From the NCBI GenBank assembly GCA_902612805.1, contig CACMEY010000004.1:1-64000 (forward strand): 64,000 nt of DNA, read 5' to 3'. The DNA is from an uncultured Alphaproteobacteria bacterium. Lineage in GTDB: Bacteria > Pseudomonadota > Alphaproteobacteria > HIMB59 > GCA-002718135. The position numbers and the translations under genes were made by a program. The notes below the pieces were generated by a model, which made no database searches, was not told the origin of the DNA, and saw only the letters and a program-made list of their open reading frames with translations. Every line of letters starts with the position of its first letter. The stretch's first letter is position 1. Positions 62,550 to 64,000 of the stretch are shown here, piece by piece.

Positions 62550-62553
<4 letters not shown>
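61468..62553 (+). CDS. pfkA: 6-phosphofructokinase, ATP-type with Lys in the second signature
   Basis: A 361-residue PFK of the bacterial type. AILTSGGDCAGLNAVIRA opens the protein. GGDGS near residue 115 has the Gly that marks ATP use, while GIPKTIDND near residue 135 has the Lys seen in PPi enzymes and in group III ATP-PFKs. GRDAGHIALNAG, PEIQYSI and LGHVQRGAQPTHRDR complete the site. It makes fructose 1,6-bisphosphate. The start is GTG 61468, with TATAAA at 61455-61460 as a possible -10. It overlaps the SDR gene by four bases. Confidence 0.92.
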
Positions 62554-63329
<776 letters not shown>

Positions 63330-64000
63330 CTATAGACTCCAATCATTACGAATTATTGTTATAATATTTTTTTTATCATTAGGATTTTTGAATTCCATTT
63401 TCATTAGCTCTTTTTCAAAATACCAAAGTGTATACTCGGGGAATGGCCCTTTATCTTTTGGATTTTTTGATGCATTGAAAATATATTTGTTAGCTAATAT
63501 TTCAATGTCATTGATTTTAATTTTTTCATCTTCAAGTTGTTTTACTTCTATAGTTCTTACAATACCTTTTTGAGTATCAAATACTTCTTTTTCATTTAAC
63601 ATTTCAAGATTCCAATAATTTAATGGTATTATATTTTTATCTAATTTTAATTGTCCATCCATACCACTAGCAATAAAAAAATTGTCTTCATCATTTCCAA
63701 TTATTTTATACTCTCGATCATCTTCAAAGTCTGTAAATCCATCTATTGATACAAATTCACCATTTTTCCAAGTTTCTTTAGTTTCTTGAAAAAATTTGTA
63801 TGCTGGAATAAATAAAACTTTAACATTTATCTTTAAGACTGAATGTATAACGACACTATCTTCATTTTCTATAAATTTTGATATTAAGCTCCCTATATTT
63901 TTCTTTTTTCTAATAACATCAAAGCTAACTTCTTTATCATCAGGTATTGGAAATGGCTTACTAAAAACGCTAAGAGAAAAAAGAGATAAACAAATTATAA
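63330..64000 (-). CDS. DUF6134-like exported protein, 5' end outside the window
   Basis: The frame extends upstream beyond the internal Met at 63662 with no stop to the window edge, giving at least 222 residues. The visible N-terminal part IICLSLFSLSVFSKPFPIPDD looks like the end of a signal peptide. The body contains KVLFIPAYKFFQETKETWKNGEFVSIDGFTD and NYWNLEMLNEKEVFDTQKG, the pattern of DUF6134 proteins, which are beta-rich and probably periplasmic. Function is unknown. It ends directly against the SDR gene and is likely its operon partner. Confidence 0.7.
   Translation of the reverse strand, partial: IICLSLFSLSVFSKPFPIPDDKEVSFDVIRKKKNIGSLISKFIENEDSVVIHSVLKINVKVLFIPAYKFFQETKETWKNGEFVSIDGFTDFEDDREYKIIGNDEDNFFIASGMDGQLKLDKNIIPLNYWNLEMLNEKEVFDTQKGIVRTIEVKQLEDEKIKINDIEILANKYIFNASKNPKDKGPFPEYTLWYFEKELMKMEFKNPNDKKNIITIIRNDWSL

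Overview
The window is AT-rich, gene-dense bacterial chromosome with no tRNA, rRNA, CRISPR array, insertion sequence or prophage that I can see, and no gene-free stretch longer than about 160 bases. The gene set points to a streamlined, probably marine, alphaproteobacterium. It includes 5-aminolevulinate synthase (C4 heme route), a COQ9-like protein, DUF1244, a DUF465/YdcH protein, a GcrA-type zinc-ribbon-like domain, the three-gene PntAA/PntAB/PntB transhydrogenase and an alphaproteobacterial MotA/ExbB-plus-OmpA pair. The low G+C, tiny or negative intergenic distances, few Shine-Dalgarno sites and an L-fucose operon would fit an AEGEAN-169/HIMB59-like or SAR11-adjacent lineage. That placement is inference.

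Region 1 (1-11391) is a carbohydrate locus. A mannonate dehydratase (uxuA, cut by the window edge) diverges from an 11-gene operon. The operon encodes a ribose-type ABC importer (binding protein, two permeases, double ATPase), an aldo-keto reductase, L-fuconate dehydratase, L-fuconolactonase, a cytoplasmic GH29 alpha-L-fucosidase, a RhaM-type mutarotase, a KDG-type sugar kinase and a short KDPG-type aldolase. Together they would take fucosides or fucose to 2-keto-3-deoxy-L-fuconate and uronate-derived KDG to KDPG.

Region 2 (11388-22485) holds a ureohydrolase, peroxiredoxin, Nudix hydrolase, methionine sulfoxide reductase, a GcrA C-terminal domain protein and cyclopropane fatty acid synthase. 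It also holds a proton-channel/OmpA-coiled-coil pair followed by a pentapeptide-repeat protein and a candidate tiny lipoprotein, then an EamA exporter, ALA synthase and cytochrome b561.

Region 3 (22528-33330) carries the heme series hemCD-hemE-hemH-hemF-hemJ, endonuclease III, and a dipeptide-type ABC operon with a fused double ATPase. A convergent M24 peptidase follows. Region 4 (34523-48115) mixes membrane, RmuC, YajQ, LysE, GST, TPR and AEC genes. It continues with a leftward block: an AsmA-like protein, a dimethylglycine/sarcosine dehydrogenase-like flavoprotein, a 3-hydroxyisobutyryl-CoA hydrolase-like protein, UvrB and a two-gene saccharopine lysine-degradation pair. Region 5 (48181-64000) has TauE/SafE, aspartate aminotransferase, pyruvate kinase, acyl-CoA synthetase, PepF, an ABC1-family protein, the transhydrogenase operon, rpsU, def, COQ9, phosphofructokinase, a short-chain dehydrogenase with a poly-Asn run and a partial DUF6134 gene.

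Two architectural themes stand out. All twelve convergent gene junctions lie within -8 to +3 bases, nine of them overlapping through stop codons, so none has room for an ordinary terminator. Both importer operons also place a strong hairpin between the binding-protein gene and the first permease, directly against the permease start codon.
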